Shown piece by piece: positions 63,684 to 64,000 of a stretch of DNA of 64,000 nt. The DNA lies in assembly GCF_012396235.1 (NCBI RefSeq), contig NZ_JAAXPA010000027.1, positions 46,757 through 110,756 of the forward strand. The letters run 5' to 3'. Within the stretch, counting starts at the first letter, position 1. Each line of letters opens with the position of its first letter. Made by a program: the position numbers and the translations under genes. This DNA is from Rhodococcus opacus (lineage in GTDB: Bacteria > Actinomycetota > Actinomycetes > Mycobacteriales > Mycobacteriaceae). Under the pieces are notes generated by a model, which was given only the letters and a program-made list of their open reading frames with translations, searched no databases and had not been told where the DNA came from.

Positions 63684-64000
63684 CTAACCGCGGCGAAAGA
63701 GCTTGTTGCCCAACCAGACGATGGGGTCGTACCGTCGGTCGACCACCCGCTCCTTCATCGGAATGATGGCGTTGTCGGTGATCTTTATCCCTTCGGGGCA
63801 CACCTCGGTGCAGCACTTGGTGATGTTACAGAGCCCGAGGCCGAACTCTTCCTGCGCCGCCTCACGACGGTCGGCCGTGTCGAGTGGATGCATCTCCAGT
63901 TCGGCGACGCGGATGAAGAAGCGGGGCCCGGAGAACGCCGGCTTGTTGTCGTCGTGATCACGGATGACGTGACAGGTGTTCTGGCAGAGGAAGCACTCGA
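63684..64000 (-). CDS. sdhB: Succinate dehydrogenase/fumarate reductase iron-sulfur subunit, C-terminal part
   Basis: The frame runs from the window edge to a TAG at 63684 and gives the last 105 or so residues. It has CFLCQNTC and CNITKCCTEVCPEGI, the cysteines of the 4Fe-4S and 3Fe-4S clusters, and ends in a basic GNKLFRRG. It transfers electrons from the flavoprotein to quinone in the membrane complex. The N-terminal 2Fe-2S domain and start are outside the window. Whether it is the Sdh or Frd paralogue cannot be told here. Confidence 0.93.
   Translation of the reverse strand, partial: ECFLCQNTCHVIRDHDDNKPAFSGPRFFIRVAELEMHPLDTADRREAAQEEFGLGLCNITKCCTEVCPEGIKITDNAIIPMKERVVDRRYDPIVWLGNKLFRRG

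Overview
This window is chromosomal DNA from a high-GC actinobacterium of the mycolic-acid group, most likely a Rhodococcus close to R. jostii or R. opacus. The basis is the roughly two-thirds GC composition, the frequent GTG starts, and a gene order that, as I remember it, follows the Mycobacterium tuberculosis segment from bioB (Rv1589) to polA (Rv1629). Read from high to low coordinates, that backbone is bioB-bsaP-DUF2567, nrtR/nadABC, hisD-C-B-H-A-impA-F-I, bcp/trpE-C-B-A, lgt, pyk, tesB, pdtaR and polA. Most backbone genes lie on the minus strand in tight, often overlapping operons. No insertion sequence, prophage, CRISPR array or rRNA gene was seen.

Region by region. (1) 1-2.8 kb: a truncated 2'-5' RNA ligase-like gene, a DMT exporter with a tiny coupled membrane peptide, a divergent GlxA/AraC-type regulator with a perfect inverted repeat between them, and a thioredoxin. 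(2) 2.8-11.3 kb: polA, then a complete branched-chain-amino-acid-type ABC importer whose LivH-like permease carries an extra secreted beta-domain and whose lipoprotein receptor is encoded convergently. (3) 11.5-18.8 kb: a TetR/SDR pair, pdtaR, a leucine tRNA, an ECF41-like sigma factor facing a carboxymuconolactone-decarboxylase-type gene with a textbook ECF41 promoter, an SRPBCC protein, a DUF4185 protein and a BacA/SbmA-like ABC transporter. (4) 19-36 kb: tesB, pyk, gltBD, a TM2 protein, lgt, the trp operon and bcp. (5) 36-39.1 kb: a DODA-type dioxygenase with a MarR regulator, a short tautomerase, an SRPBCC protein, and two gene-poor stretches with possible coding relics. (6) 39.1-47.1 kb: the his operon, with several small membrane proteins and an MFS transporter inserted. 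(7) 47.2-52.4 kb: a zinc-ribbon metallopeptidase, a long acyl-CoA dehydrogenase, a secreted GH1 enzyme and a LysE exporter. (8) 52.5-60.9 kb: NAD biosynthesis under NrtR and biotin synthesis under a BioQ-like regulator. (9) 61-64 kb: a secreted lipase, a FadR-type regulator coupled to a membrane hydroxylase, and the end of a succinate dehydrogenase iron-sulfur subunit.

How the genes work together. The trp cluster has no trpF, and hisA is of the PriA type, so one isomerase probably serves both histidine and tryptophan synthesis. NrtR probably represses nadABC in response to NAD metabolites. The BioQ-like TetR protein probably represses the bioB-bsaP pair. Several divergent regulator/target pairs carry clean operator palindromes: GlxA/EamA, TetR/SDR (twice), MarR/DODA, NrtR/nadA, BioQ/bioB and FadR. 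A 46-bp palindrome occurs twice, about 11 kb apart, next to gene 3' ends and looks like a genome-wide repeat family.

Nothing here is an obvious large unknown system. The most interesting points are the ECF41 promoter/CMD unit, the short-variable-arm leucine tRNA, the DUF4185 protein without a signal peptide, the LivH fusion, and several in-frame 21-24 bp tandem repeats at gene ends.
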